In this document: positions 19,088 to 27,507 of the stretch, piece by piece | How positions within the stretch are numbered: position 1 is the first letter of the stretch | How the letters are laid out: each line of letters starts with the position of its first letter | Program-made: the position numbers and the translations under genes | Source: Picosynechococcus sp. PCC 7003 | Lineage (GTDB): Bacteria > Cyanobacteriota > Cyanobacteriia > Cyanobacteriales > MRBY01 | NCBI RefSeq assembly: GCF_001693255.1 | Contig: NZ_CP016474.1 | Location: 62,001 to 126,000, forward strand | Direction of reading: 5' to 3' | Length of the DNA: 64,000 nt | The notes under the pieces: model-generated | Databases searched by the model: none | Told to the model about the DNA's origin: nothing | Seen by the model: the letters and a program-made list of their open reading frames with translations, nothing else

Positions 19088-19477
19088 CTAGTTTGGTTCG
19101 TTTTCTTGTTTATCCTGACGGAGAGCCGCAAGTTCGCTTTTGAGGGTGACAATTTGATCCGTTAAGTTCTTGAGTTCGTTTTGCAGATCACTATCTTTCA
19201 CTTCCGTCGCCGTGGTCACGATTTCTTGGGTACCGGGTTCCCTGGCGGCTTTGTCTTGCTGGAAGATTTTTTCGAGGAATTTGCGGGCTTCTTGTTCGGT
19301 CATTTCACCTTTTTCTGACCATTGTTCCGCGCGATTTTGGAGCTCTGTACGAAATTCAGAAATTGTCACTTCGCGCTTGTTTGGATCTTGGATCGTTTCG
19401 ACGAAAGTGGCAGCGGCCCCAACGGTGACATGGAAGCCCTTTTGAAACAGTTCAAAGAAGTTTGTGGATGTACTCAT
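19088..19477 (-). CDS. phasin-like coiled-coil protein
   Basis: A 129-aa protein, almost all helix. The start STNFFELFQKGFHVTVGAAATFVETIQDP includes a weakly hydrophobic helix. The middle FRTELQNRAEQWSEKGEMTEQEARKFLEKIF resembles phasin/PhaF-type and PHA-granule-associated helices, and the last 35 residues (NELKNLTDQIVTLKSELAAL) form a heptad coiled coil. Such proteins are common in cyanobacteria, annotated as hypothetical or phasin-like; no PHA synthase is in the window, so a granule role is unproven. Leftward; no clear partner. Confidence 0.72.
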   Translation of the reverse strand: MSTSTNFFELFQKGFHVTVGAAATFVETIQDPNKREVTISEFRTELQNRAEQWSEKGEMTEQEARKFLEKIFQQDKAAREPGTQEIVTTATEVKDSDLQNELKNLTDQIVTLKSELAALRQDKQENEPN

Positions 19478-19579
19478 GGCAACAGTTTTCTCGCTTGAGG
19501 GATTGAGATGGGACTAGAAAATTGCATCATTTACGTTTAGCCTAGCGCACCGCCACAAAAATCGCTGTTATCTTTCACA

Positions 19580-19927
19580 CTAATCGGCTTGGGCTAGATA
19601 ATTCTCTAAATCTTCGATTAAGCGGGGTAATTCTGCTTCGCTGGTGAGCCGAATCCGGTCGTCCCGGAGGGTGATCAATACCTTTGCGGCGAAGGGGCTA
19701 GGGTAAATATTCGGATTGCAAAAAATCTCTAAGAAAATGTCCCCGGTGTATTGATAGTTCATTGATTCTTGGGGTTGGGGGCGGCCTTTTAGGTTAGTAT
19801 TGCCGGCGATCGCCTTCATACTGTCCATAAGTTGAGCGATTTCTGCCTTGAGGGTTTGGGCGGCAGTGCTGGTAAACCGAAAGGTCACAGAACCTTGTAA
19901 TAAATTGAGGGTGAGGGGCATTGACAT
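19580..19927 (-). CDS. conserved hypothetical protein
   Basis: A 115-aa soluble protein (possibly starting two codons later at MPLTLNL). It has a beta-rich start (LNLLQGSVTFRFTST), a helix (AAQTLKAEIAQLMDSMKAI) and a beta-rich second half (TGDIFLEIFCNPNIY, AAKVLITLRDDRIRLTSE), ending in a helix (LPRLIEDLENYL). No motif is recognised. It lies about 100 bases upstream of the phasin-like gene on the same strand. Codon use and a HIP1 site support a real gene. Confidence 0.72.
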   Translation of the reverse strand: MSMPLTLNLLQGSVTFRFTSTAAQTLKAEIAQLMDSMKAIAGNTNLKGRPQPQESMNYQYTGDIFLEIFCNPNIYPSPFAAKVLITLRDDRIRLTSEAELPRLIEDLENYLAQAD

Positions 19928-20039
19928 TCTGTTAGTTTAAACTCGAAAAAATAACGATGTTTTTATCATAGGAATTCCTGGGGCGATCGCCAATTTTTTG
20001 TGATCTTTTATTGAGCAATGTCGCCGAATGCTAATTTAA

Positions 20040-20831
20040 TTAATTTTGCCGCAGGGCTGTGCCACATCGTTTACAAAATTGAGCATCTTGATCGTGGAAG
20101 GCTAAACCACATTTTGTGCAGTCGATTTCCTGTTGGTTTGCACTTTTGAGAAACTGCCGCACTAAATCCCCCAATTGCCAAGGAATCACGGCAATTCCTG
20201 TGAGGATCATGCTTAAAGTCACGACTTTACCAACATCTGAAATAGGGGTTTTATCACCGAAACCTACTGTGGTCATGGTCACCACGGCAAAATATAAAGC
20301 ATCTAAAAAGTTGCCAAAAACGCCGGGGTTGATGTCATGTTCAACTTGATAAATTAGCCCAGAATAAACAAAGATTATGGTAAATAAGGTCAGGAGGATT
20401 CGGCTGAGAATAATGCTGTCTTCGGCCTTGATTTTAAAAATAGAAATTTCTAATCGAAAAAATCTGATCAAGCGCAGCAACCGAAACCAGCGGAACAGCC
20501 GCACAAAACGAATGTCGAGGAAGCCGAAAAATAACGGGGCGATCGCCAACAGATCGAGATAGGAAAAGAAGCTAAAAATAAATTTTCGCGGTTCTGCAGC
20601 CCCCACACAGCGACAGCAGTATTCCACCGCAAATAAAATCAAAATGCCCGTATCTAAATAATCCAACCATTGGGCCCAAACCGTTGGTAAAGGATAGGTC
20701 TGCGCCACAAAAATCCCCGACGAAATAAAAATTAACCCACACAAAACCAAATTGAGCAGGCGACCTGTGCCACTGTCAAAATCATCGAGGTAACGGCCTA
20801 ATCTTAATCGCCAAGGTAATTGGCTTTCCAT
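20040..20831 (-). CDS. voltage-gated-type potassium channel with C-terminal zinc ribbon
   Basis: A 263-aa six-helix ion channel. S1-S4 are hydrophobic segments in the first 130 residues, with an arginine-rich S4-like stretch (DIRFVRLFRWFRLLRLIRFF), the voltage sensor of Kv-type channels. S5 is followed by the pore loop with selectivity filter TVGFGD, the K+ signature, and then S6 (VVTLSMILTGIAVIPWQLG). The last 25 residues form a CxxC...CxxC zinc ribbon (CTKCG and CKRCG), an unusual addition that could sense metal or redox state or aid assembly. It begins 13 bases after a HMA metal-chaperone gene, same strand, so they may be co-expressed. Confidence 0.92.
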   Translation of the reverse strand: MESQLPWRLRLGRYLDDFDSGTGRLLNLVLCGLIFISSGIFVAQTYPLPTVWAQWLDYLDTGILILFAVEYCCRCVGAAEPRKFIFSFFSYLDLLAIAPLFFGFLDIRFVRLFRWFRLLRLIRFFRLEISIFKIKAEDSIILSRILLTLFTIIFVYSGLIYQVEHDINPGVFGNFLDALYFAVVTMTTVGFGDKTPISDVGKVVTLSMILTGIAVIPWQLGDLVRQFLKSANQQEIDCTKCGLAFHDQDAQFCKRCGTALRQN

Positions 20832-20844
20832 CGGCGGTGCTGTC

Positions 20845-21039
20845 CTAGGCGGGAGTATGGCCTGCTTCAGTGATGATATTTTTTAAGGCAGTTTCAGAAA
20901 GTGTCGTCTGAATTGAAACTACTTTACTAGGAATATCGACAGCAACTTGGGCATTTTGATCTTGATTTTGGATGGCTTTTGTAATGGTTTGACCGCAGAC
21001 TTCACAGGCAATAGTCGGCACAGTAATTGTAAATTCCAT
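20845..21039 (-). CDS. heavy-metal-associated (HMA) domain protein, copper-chaperone-like
   Basis: A 64-residue protein with the ferredoxin-like HMA fold: strand EFTITVPTIACEVC (metal-binding CxxC at residues 12-15, with Ala in place of the usual Met-x before it), helix, strand QVAVDIPSKVVSIQT, helix, and the closing GHTPA. Such small proteins (Atx1/CopZ type) deliver Cu(I) to P-type ATPases, in cyanobacteria to CtaA and PacS in the thylakoid. The histidine of cyanobacterial Atx1 loop 5 may correspond to the H in EAGHTPA. It directly precedes the K+ channel gene by 13 bases. Confidence 0.85.
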   Translation of the reverse strand: MEFTITVPTIACEVCGQTITKAIQNQDQNAQVAVDIPSKVVSIQTTLSETALKNIITEAGHTPA

Positions 21040-21114
21040 AAATACTAAAAAATAATGGTTGGCAGTGGGGATTTAGCCGATTGTAAGACTTTTAGTTTGA
21101 GATTAGTAATAAAT

Positions 21115-21810
21115 TTAGTTTAGTAATTTACGCCATGTTTGAGCACCAACAATCCCATCTCCATCTAACTTCAAGGCAGTTTGGGCAGCAATGACGGCAG
21201 TGCGAGTATTGGGGCCAAAAATACCATCAATATTGCCTGTGTAATAGCCCAATGCCTGCAGGCGAGTTTGCAAGAGTTTTACCGAATCCCCTTCCATGCC
21301 TTCCTTTAAAAGAGGCAGTGTATCTGGATCTGTGCTGGCGGCGGTTTGATTTGCGCTGGTACTGGGAGTTTCGTTGGAATCTGTCGTTTCCTGGGCTGGG
21401 GTTGTAGCTGTTTCGTTCTGGGCTGCTGTTGTTGGGCTACTGGTCGCGGGGGTCGGGGTTTGGCCCTCAGCAACGGGAAAGTTTGCCGCAGAAATCGGAA
21501 ATAAGGTTTCCCAAGTGGTGCTATCCATAACGCCAGTCTGGGGAATTTGGGCAGCCTTTTGAAATTGGTAAACTGCGATCACGGTCGCTTCGTCGTAGGT
21601 ACCGGTGGTTTCGCCGCTGTAGTAGCCCAGCAGTCGGAGGGTGGTTTGCAACTCTTGAACTACAGTTCCTGTGCTGCCGATGCGCAATTCTGGTCGGGGA
21701 GCTTGGGCGCTTGCCAGTGGATTGAGGCCGAGGCTACTGGCTAAAATCAGGGCCGTCGATAGACCTAAATTAAAAATGGTTTGACGCGCAGACATGACGA
21801 TTTTCTTCAT
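21115..21810 (-). CDS. exported protein with two peptidoglycan-binding (PG_binding_1) domains
   Basis: A 231-aa protein. The N-terminal 36 residues are a signal peptide (LGLSTALILASSLGLNPLASA). Two PG_binding_1 modules follow: residues about 42-110 (GSTGTVVQELQTTLRLLGYY, then TYDEATVIAVYQFQ) and about 168-230 (GDSVKLLQTRLQALGYYTG, then GPNTRTAVIAAQ). They are joined by a Thr/Ala/Pro/Ser-rich linker of ~55 residues. No catalytic domain is present, so it is probably a wall-binding adaptor or spore-cortex-lytic-like remnant in the periplasm. It follows the M16 peptidase-like gene by 23 bases on the same strand. Confidence 0.9.
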   Translation of the reverse strand: MKKIVMSARQTIFNLGLSTALILASSLGLNPLASAQAPRPELRIGSTGTVVQELQTTLRLLGYYSGETTGTYDEATVIAVYQFQKAAQIPQTGVMDSTTWETLFPISAANFPVAEGQTPTPATSSPTTAAQNETATTPAQETTDSNETPSTSANQTAASTDPDTLPLLKEGMEGDSVKLLQTRLQALGYYTGNIDGIFGPNTRTAVIAAQTALKLDGDGIVGAQTWRKLLN

Positions 21811-21833
21811 GATGTTTAGGGGGCGATCGCCTT

Positions 21834-23123
21834 TTACGATAGCTGAAGATCTTCGATCAGGGAAAGGGCCGCTTGGGAGCCCACCACCGACACATAGGGA
21901 TGTTGAAAATGACGTTGGGCTGCCTGGTGGGTTTCCGCCGTTGTGATCTTTTCGATGTGGTGCTGAAAGGCTTGATCAAAGTCGATGCCAAGGCCAATGC
22001 TCTCATACCAACCAAAAATTTGTGCCAATTCGGCGTTGGTCTGTTTTCCCAGGGCATACTGACCAAGGAGCTTGTTTTTGGCAATTTGCAAATCCGCTTC
22101 CGTGAGGGGGGCTGCCACTAGCCGTTGAATTTCTTGGTGCAATCCGTTGAGGGCGATCGCCGTATTTTGAGGGGCCGTACCGATGTAGGTAATAAATTGA
22201 GATTGACTCAAGCGCGTGGGAAAAAACGCCGACACATCATAGGCGAGCCCTTGCTTTTCTCGCAATTCCACAAACAGCCGACTAGATAGCCCATTACCCA
22301 AATAAGTGCTGAGGAGTTTCAAGACAAAAAAATCATCATCGGCCACTGTTCCCGTCAGATAGCCCAAGATAATAATCGCCTGTTGACTATCTTTTTCCTT
22401 CGTCCAAACGCCTCCCTGGGGTTGCAATGGCGCGATCTCTAGGGTGGGTAGCGGCGTTGTCGGGTTTTGCCAATCCCCTAGGGTCTGTTCCACAATTGCC
22501 TCTGCCTGTTCTAGGGTCAGCCGACCGGAGAGACTAATTACTAAATTATCGGGACGGAAATGGGTTTGGTGGGCCTGGCGTAAATCTGCAGCCGTAAACC
22601 GCGCCACCGTTGCCGCTGTCCCTAAAATGGATTGGCCGTAGGGATGCTGGGGGTACATCTGGCTCCGGAGGAGGTCATAGGCCACATTAAAGGGCTGCTC
22701 CATTTGGGAACGGATATTTTGTAGGGTAATTTTCCGCTCTAGCTCCACCTCTTCGGGGGGAAAAGTCGGTTCTCGGAGAATTTCTGCTGCCAGCTTAAAA
22801 ATAGTGTAGAAATCCTTTGTGACGGTTTTGAGACTGAGGGCCACATAATCGTTGGACGCACTCGCGCCGAGGCTCGCCCCGATGGATTCTATTTGTTCCG
22901 CGATTTCGACGGCACTATAACGGTCGGTGCCTTTTGTGATCACCGCTGCTAGAAGATGAAATAAACCCGCTTGGTCGAGGGATTCCCACCGTCCGCCCGC
23001 CTGGGGGAAAAATAAACGCGCTGCCACCAAATCCGCCACAGGATTTTCCGTCACAATCAGGGTAATCCCATTTTTGAGGACGGTGCGGTGGGTCGTTTGG
23101 GGAGACACAGGGCTAGCAACCAT
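21834..23123 (-). CDS. M16 family peptidase homologue lacking the zinc-binding HxxEH motif
   Basis: A ~429-aa protein with the M16 (pitrilysin/processing peptidase) two-half fold. Family stretches are RTVLKNGITLIVTENPVAD, FFPQAGGRWE and SSRLFVELREKQGLAYDVSA (the Arg/Tyr partner region). In active enzymes the helix after the GGRWE region carries HxxEH; here the place reads GLFHLLAAVITKGT, with no glutamate-histidine pair. So this is probably the non-catalytic partner of a heterodimeric cyanobacterial M16 pair; the active partner is not in the window. ATG 23123 is preferred; GTG 23153 gives ten more residues. Confidence 0.9.
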   Translation of the reverse strand: MVASPVSPQTTHRTVLKNGITLIVTENPVADLVAARLFFPQAGGRWESLDQAGLFHLLAAVITKGTDRYSAVEIAEQIESIGASLGASASNDYVALSLKTVTKDFYTIFKLAAEILREPTFPPEEVELERKITLQNIRSQMEQPFNVAYDLLRSQMYPQHPYGQSILGTAATVARFTAADLRQAHQTHFRPDNLVISLSGRLTLEQAEAIVEQTLGDWQNPTTPLPTLEIAPLQPQGGVWTKEKDSQQAIIILGYLTGTVADDDFFVLKLLSTYLGNGLSSRLFVELREKQGLAYDVSAFFPTRLSQSQFITYIGTAPQNTAIALNGLHQEIQRLVAAPLTEADLQIAKNKLLGQYALGKQTNAELAQIFGWYESIGLGIDFDQAFQHHIEKITTAETHQAAQRHFQHPYVSVVGSQAALSLIEDLQLS

Positions 23124-23238
23124 GGGCAGAGGAGACTTTCCGAAAAAGAACACTGGCGTTTCACTTTAGCAAATTCCTGGGGTGAGGGGCGGTGCAAGGT
23201 ACGCTATTTGAGAAAAGCGATAGAAATATTTACCGACT

Positions 23239-24012
23239 GTGTTCGATCCTGATGCGATTCAAGGGGCTTTAACTGCTCTTCTTGCTTGTGAAACGACGAT
23301 ACCCATCGAAATTTTCCCGGAGCTTGACTCTACCAATGCACTCCTGTGGCAACGGTATCAAGGGCAATGCACGATGCCGAGGGTGGCGATCGCCTTAGCC
23401 CAGACCGCAGGACGGGGCCAATGGGGACGCACCTGGATTTCAGCGCCGGGGGGATTATATCTGTCGGTCTTGGTGCCCGTAGAATTAGACCCTCAATTTG
23501 CCTATAGCCTAACCCTGGCTAGCGTTTGGGGCATTGTCGAGAGGTTACAAGAGCAAGGGATTCCCGTACAAATTAAATGGCCCAATGATCTTCTTTTGCA
23601 AGGCAAGAAACTGGGGGGGATTAAAACCGAAACAAAAGTCTCCCAGGGCAAAATTAGCGCCGCAGTGGTTGGCGTTGGTCTTAACTACCAAAATCCCGTT
23701 CCGCCAACAGGGATTAACCTCGAACAGTTCTGGCAAGGGACGCTAAAAATCGAAGGCGATCGCCTTGCTGCTTTAGTCATTGCCGGAATTTTGCAGGGGA
23801 CGCAAAAATTAGCTCACAGTTCCATTGAAAATATATTGCCGGATTATTTCAAGCACCTCAAAAATTTAGGTGAAACCATTACCTATGAAGGTCATCAAGG
23901 AATAATTACTGGCGTGAATAAAAAAGGTGAACTCCTGGTTAAACTCACTGCTCCAGGGGCCAGTAGCATTGTTAAAATTCCCCCTGGCCAGATTTCCCTT
24001 GGCTATGAATAA
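23239..24012 (+). CDS. birA: biotin--[acetyl-CoA-carboxylase] ligase
   Basis: BirA activates biotin to biotinyl-AMP and attaches it to the biotin carboxyl carrier protein of acetyl-CoA carboxylase. The 257-aa protein has the ligase core: STNALLW, GRGQWGRTWISAPGGLYLS (biotinyl-AMP loop), KWPNDLLLQGKKLGGIKTE and VVGVGLNYQN, followed by a small C-terminal SH3-like domain (GITGVNKKGELLVKL). There is no N-terminal DNA-binding domain, so it is the monofunctional group I type, not a repressor. Starts at GTG 23239. Its client pathway includes accD at the left of the window. Confidence 0.94.
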   Translation: MFDPDAIQGALTALLACETTIPIEIFPELDSTNALLWQRYQGQCTMPRVAIALAQTAGRGQWGRTWISAPGGLYLSVLVPVELDPQFAYSLTLASVWGIVERLQEQGIPVQIKWPNDLLLQGKKLGGIKTETKVSQGKISAAVVGVGLNYQNPVPPTGINLEQFWQGTLKIEGDRLAALVIAGILQGTQKLAHSSIENILPDYFKHLKNLGETITYEGHQGIITGVNKKGELLVKLTAPGASSIVKIPPGQISLGYE

Positions 24013-24087
24013 TGCTCTAAATTTGACTTTCTTATTGAAGCTTGCCACACTGCGAATCATGGCCTTGAAATAAGCATAAAGAGCAAG

Positions 24088-24753
24088 ATGAAAACCTATC
24101 TGATTACCGGAGCAAATCGGGGCATTGTTCTGGAATACTGCCGCCAACTTAAAGCCCAAGGCGATCGCGTTATTGCGGCTTGTCGCACACCCTCCGAGGA
24201 ACTGTTGCAACTGGGCGTAACAGTAAAAGCAGACGTGGATCTGACGAATCCCGATGTAGTCAAACAGCTTGCCCAAGATCTCCAGGCAGAAACCATCGAC
24301 GTTTTAATTAACAATGCCGGCATTATAGAACGAGTCAATTTAGATAATTTAGATTTTGAGAGTATTCGGCGTCAATTTGAAGTCAATGCCCTTGGCCCGC
24401 TGCGTTTCACCCAAGCCCTTTTGCCAAATTTCAAATCTGGTTCAAAAGTGATTCTGATGACCAGCCGTATGGGTTCCATTGAGGACAACACCTCTGGCGG
24501 TTCCTATGGCTATCGGATGTCAAAGGTGGCCCTTTCCATGGCCGGGAAATCCTTGGCGATCGATCTCAAACCCCAGGGCATCGCAGTGGGCATTTTGCAC
24601 CCCGGCCTTGTGAAAACCCGCATGATTAATTTTCGGGAAGATGGCATTAGTCCCGCCGTGGCAGTGAAAGGGTTACTAGCCCGTGTTGAGGAACTGAATC
24701 TCGATAATACAGGCACCTTTTGGCACGCCAATGGAGAAATTTTGCCCTGGTAA
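24088..24753 (+). CDS. short-chain dehydrogenase/reductase
   Basis: A 221-aa Rossmann-fold SDR. The cofactor loop reads TGANRGIVLEY (canonical TGxxxGIG; the last Gly is Val here). NNAG is present at about residue 76, the catalytic Ser region is TSRMGSI, and the catalytic YxxxK is YGYRMSK. The loop after strand 1 includes AACRTPSEE, compatible with NADP. It resembles the C-factor/sniffer-type small SDRs. The substrate cannot be read from sequence. It is transcribed rightward between birA and the convergent msrP, about 75 bases after birA. Confidence 0.88.
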   Translation: MKTYLITGANRGIVLEYCRQLKAQGDRVIAACRTPSEELLQLGVTVKADVDLTNPDVVKQLAQDLQAETIDVLINNAGIIERVNLDNLDFESIRRQFEVNALGPLRFTQALLPNFKSGSKVILMTSRMGSIEDNTSGGSYGYRMSKVALSMAGKSLAIDLKPQGIAVGILHPGLVKTRMINFREDGISPAVAVKGLLARVEELNLDNTGTFWHANGEILPW

Positions 24754-24767
24754 ATATTTAATTAGTC

Positions 24768-25745
24768 CTAACTGTAGAGGCTGGCAACATATTCGCCGTA
24801 GCCGTTGTAGGGGAGCGTTTCCTTCATCTCCCAGCTAAATTCTGGGGTATTACCGATAAATTTTTCGGTGGCTTGAGACCAGCGGGGATGGGGGACATTG
24901 GGCTCGACGTTGGCTTCAAATTTATATTCATGGCCGTCGATGGTGTTCCAATAGGTAGCTGGTTGCTCCGCGAGGAATTCAATCTTGACGATGGATTTTG
25001 CCCCCTTGAAGCCGTATTTCCAGGGAATCACCGTCCGCAAGGGGGCACCGTGTTGCTTCGGCAGATCGTGGCCATAGATTCCTAGGGCAAAGAAGGCGAG
25101 TTCGTTATTCATTTCTTCGATGCGCAGTCCCTCGGTGTAGGGCCAGGGTAAATTCCCCAGGTGGAAACTGGGGCCGTAGGTGACATTCTCGTCGTAATAG
25201 CTGGTGAAGCGGACAAATCTTGCTTGGGCTGTAGGTTCGACGGCTTTGATCAGTTCACGCATGGGGAAACCAATCCAGGGCAGCACCATTGACCAGGCCT
25301 CTACACAACGGAAGCGATAAATGCGCTCTTCGAGGGGGAATTTCGTTTTGAGGTCGTCGATATCGTAGGTTTGGGGATTGTTCACGAGGCCGCCCACTTC
25401 CACTTGCCAAGGTTTGGTCGGGAGATTTTGGGCGTTTTGCCAGATGCCTTTGGTGCCGCCAAATTCGTAGAAATTATTGTACTGACCCGCAAAGAGTTCT
25501 TTGGTGATCGGGCGATCGCCAATTTTTTGGAAGTTAGGATTTTTAATCGCGTCTAGTTTGGGCAAATCTAAAGTTTCACGGAGGGCGCTGTACTGCTGAT
25601 CTTGGGACTGACAACTTGCCAAGCCAATGCCCACCCCGGCTCCCAGAAGGGTTTTGATAAATTTGCGGCGATTCCAATAGACGCTTTCGGTGGTGACGAG
25701 GTTTTCGGAAAGAGTATAGCTGGGGGGGACTTTAAACAGCACCAT
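24768..25745 (-). CDS. msrP: periplasmic methionine sulfoxide reductase, molybdopterin subunit (MsrP/YedY)
   Basis: MsrP is a molybdenum-cofactor enzyme that repairs oxidised methionine in periplasmic proteins. The 325-aa protein has a Tat-like signal NRRKFIKTLLGAGVG (R26-R27) ending in LASC, which is also a possible lipobox (C45). Family stretches are FYEFGGTKGIWQNAQ, RIYRFRCVEAWSMVLPWIGF with the molybdenum-ligand Cys, and the HGAPLRTVIPWKYGFKGAKS cofactor region. The cytochrome subunit MsrQ (YedZ) is not adjacent, unlike in E. coli. It is divergent from the MFS transporter gene across about 145 bases. Confidence 0.94.
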   Translation of the reverse strand: MVLFKVPPSYTLSENLVTTESVYWNRRKFIKTLLGAGVGIGLASCQSQDQQYSALRETLDLPKLDAIKNPNFQKIGDRPITKELFAGQYNNFYEFGGTKGIWQNAQNLPTKPWQVEVGGLVNNPQTYDIDDLKTKFPLEERIYRFRCVEAWSMVLPWIGFPMRELIKAVEPTAQARFVRFTSYYDENVTYGPSFHLGNLPWPYTEGLRIEEMNNELAFFALGIYGHDLPKQHGAPLRTVIPWKYGFKGAKSIVKIEFLAEQPATYWNTIDGHEYKFEANVEPNVPHPRWSQATEKFIGNTPEFSWEMKETLPYNGYGEYVASLYS

Positions 25746-25891
25746 GACGGGTTTTACAGGAGACGAATAGGATTGTGTGCTTTAAAAATCTAACGTATTT
25801 TGCCGAGGGCCTCTGTCCCCAACTTTGTTAACATCCCTTTACAATCTGTAAAGATGTGCCATCTATACAAGCAATTGTTGGGGAAATTTAG

Positions 25892-27157
25892 GTGAAGGTT
25901 TTTTTGCAGCTCCAGCCGGAAATGCGCTGGAATTTGGGCTTGTTATTTTTAGCGGCCCTGGGATTTTGGTTGAGTATGACCAGTTTATTGCCGGTGCTCC
26001 CGGCTTATATCCAAGATCTGGGGGCAACGGATCAGCAGGTGGGCTTTGTGATGGGTTGCTTTGCCATCGGTCTGCTGTTGGCCCGCACCCGCCTCGGCAA
26101 AATGGTCGATGAGCAAGGCCGCAAACGGGTGATTCTCATTGGGGCTGTGGTGGTGGCGATCGCCCCTTGGGGATATATTTTCTTAAATTCGATTCCCCAG
26201 ATGATGGTGTGGCGGGCGTTCCATGGCATTAGTATTGCGGCTTTTACGACGGGTTACAGTGCCCTAGTCGTAGATTTGGCCCCAGAACGAAACCGGGGTG
26301 AAGTAATTAGTTACATGAGTTTGGCGATTCCGGTGGGAATGTCCATTGGGCCAGTTTTGGGGGGCTATCTCTTGGGTGTCGTCGATTACCCGTGGATCTT
26401 TGCGGCGTCGGGTCTGTGCGGGGTGGGGGCTTTGCTCCTTGCCAGTCAGACTAAAGAATCTAATCCCCAGGCGATCGCCATTAATAAAAATTCTCTGGTG
26501 CCCAACCAAGGGGAAACTAACCGTGATTACCCGGAACTGTTTCGCCATAAGGGACTCTATATTCCGTCGCTAATTATGCTCTGCATTGGCTTGGTGTTTG
26601 GCGTTTTAGTGACGTTTCTTCCCCTCTACATCCGGGAACTGGGCTTAAATTTTAATGTCGGTCTGTTCTATGGAGCAGCGGCAATTTCTAGTTTTAGCAG
26701 TCGTATCCTAGTGGGAAAAGCGTCCGATACCCTGGGGCGTGGTCTGTTTATTAGCGGGAGTCTGCTTTGTTACGCGGCGACAATGCTGATCCTCAACCAC
26801 GCTATCAGTACTCCCTGGTTTGTTGTGGCGGGGGCAGTGGAAGGTTTGGGGGCGGGTACGCTGGTACCGATGATGATTGCCCTGATGTCGGATCGTTCCT
26901 CCAGTGCGGAGCGGGGAAAGGTTTATTCTATTTGTATTGGCGGCTTTGATGTGGGGATTGCCCTGGCGGGTTTGTTGCTTGGCACCGTCACCCAGACCGT
27001 CGGTTATCAAGGGATTTTTGCGATCGCCGCTGGGTTAGCTCTGTTTTCTTTGTTTATTTTCCTTACCCAGGGCAATGCCAAAATTAGTACCTCCCTCAAA
27101 TTTGCCCTTGGGCGCACCGGCGATCGCTATGCCCAAAAATTTTTAAATCAGCCATAG
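25892..27157 (+). CDS. major facilitator superfamily transporter
   Basis: A 421-aa, 12-helix MFS protein. The hallmark loop between helices 2 and 3 reads GLLLARTRLGKMVDEQGRKR, and the second-half copy is SSRILVGKASDTLGRG. PVGMSIGPVLGGYLLG is the helix-5 motif of drug:H+ antiporter types. No substrate-determining feature can be read; a multidrug or small-molecule efflux role is a family guess. Starts at GTG 25892 after a weak ribosome-binding site. Three small genes follow closely in the same direction (gaps of 16, 31 and 41 bases), so a common transcript is likely. Confidence 0.92.
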   Translation: MKVFLQLQPEMRWNLGLLFLAALGFWLSMTSLLPVLPAYIQDLGATDQQVGFVMGCFAIGLLLARTRLGKMVDEQGRKRVILIGAVVVAIAPWGYIFLNSIPQMMVWRAFHGISIAAFTTGYSALVVDLAPERNRGEVISYMSLAIPVGMSIGPVLGGYLLGVVDYPWIFAASGLCGVGALLLASQTKESNPQAIAINKNSLVPNQGETNRDYPELFRHKGLYIPSLIMLCIGLVFGVLVTFLPLYIRELGLNFNVGLFYGAAAISSFSSRILVGKASDTLGRGLFISGSLLCYAATMLILNHAISTPWFVVAGAVEGLGAGTLVPMMIALMSDRSSSAERGKVYSICIGGFDVGIALAGLLLGTVTQTVGYQGIFAIAAGLALFSLFIFLTQGNAKISTSLKFALGRTGDRYAQKFLNQP

Positions 27158-27173
27158 TTTAGTCACTTTTAAG

Positions 27174-27476
27174 ATGAAACATCCCGAACCTTTTTCCCTG
27201 CCTCCCCTTGCCCCCTACGAAGATCGTTTGCTCCATGCCCTTGCTTTTTTTCGGACGGGCCGCGCCGTGGAAACCCAAGCCCACCATTGCCTATCCATGT
27301 ACCTACGCCAGGGGGAAGCGCGCGTGATGGGAGAGGTGGGTTTCTATGCCAAGTTGCTTAAGATGAGCCCCGATGAATTATTGGAATTGATCTATTGCAA
27401 TCCGAGCCAAGCCCAAACGTTGTTAGCCGAATTTGGGGCGATCGCCCCCGTCGCAGAGGAAAATCATTCGGCATAA
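27174..27476 (+). CDS. conserved small protein of unknown function
   Basis: A 100-aa soluble, helical protein with no signal or membrane segment. Noticeable stretches are PPLAPYEDRLLHALAFFRTG, LSMYLRQGEARVMGEVGFYA and MSPDELLELIYCNPSQAQ. It looks like a cyanobacterial conserved hypothetical protein, with a helix-rich core that could be a small alpha-alpha regulator domain; this is impression only. It begins 16 bases after the MFS gene and ends 31 bases before the 2TM gene. Confidence 0.78.
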   Translation: MKHPEPFSLPPLAPYEDRLLHALAFFRTGRAVETQAHHCLSMYLRQGEARVMGEVGFYAKLLKMSPDELLELIYCNPSQAQTLLAEFGAIAPVAEENHSA

Positions 27477-27507
27477 TGGAAGAAAACCATTCCGTTGCGA
27501 TGCATTG

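Noticed and set aside
25848-25880. Possible promoter TTTACA with TCTATA before the MFS gene
   Set aside because: Both boxes are weak and the 18-base spacing is only one of several choices.
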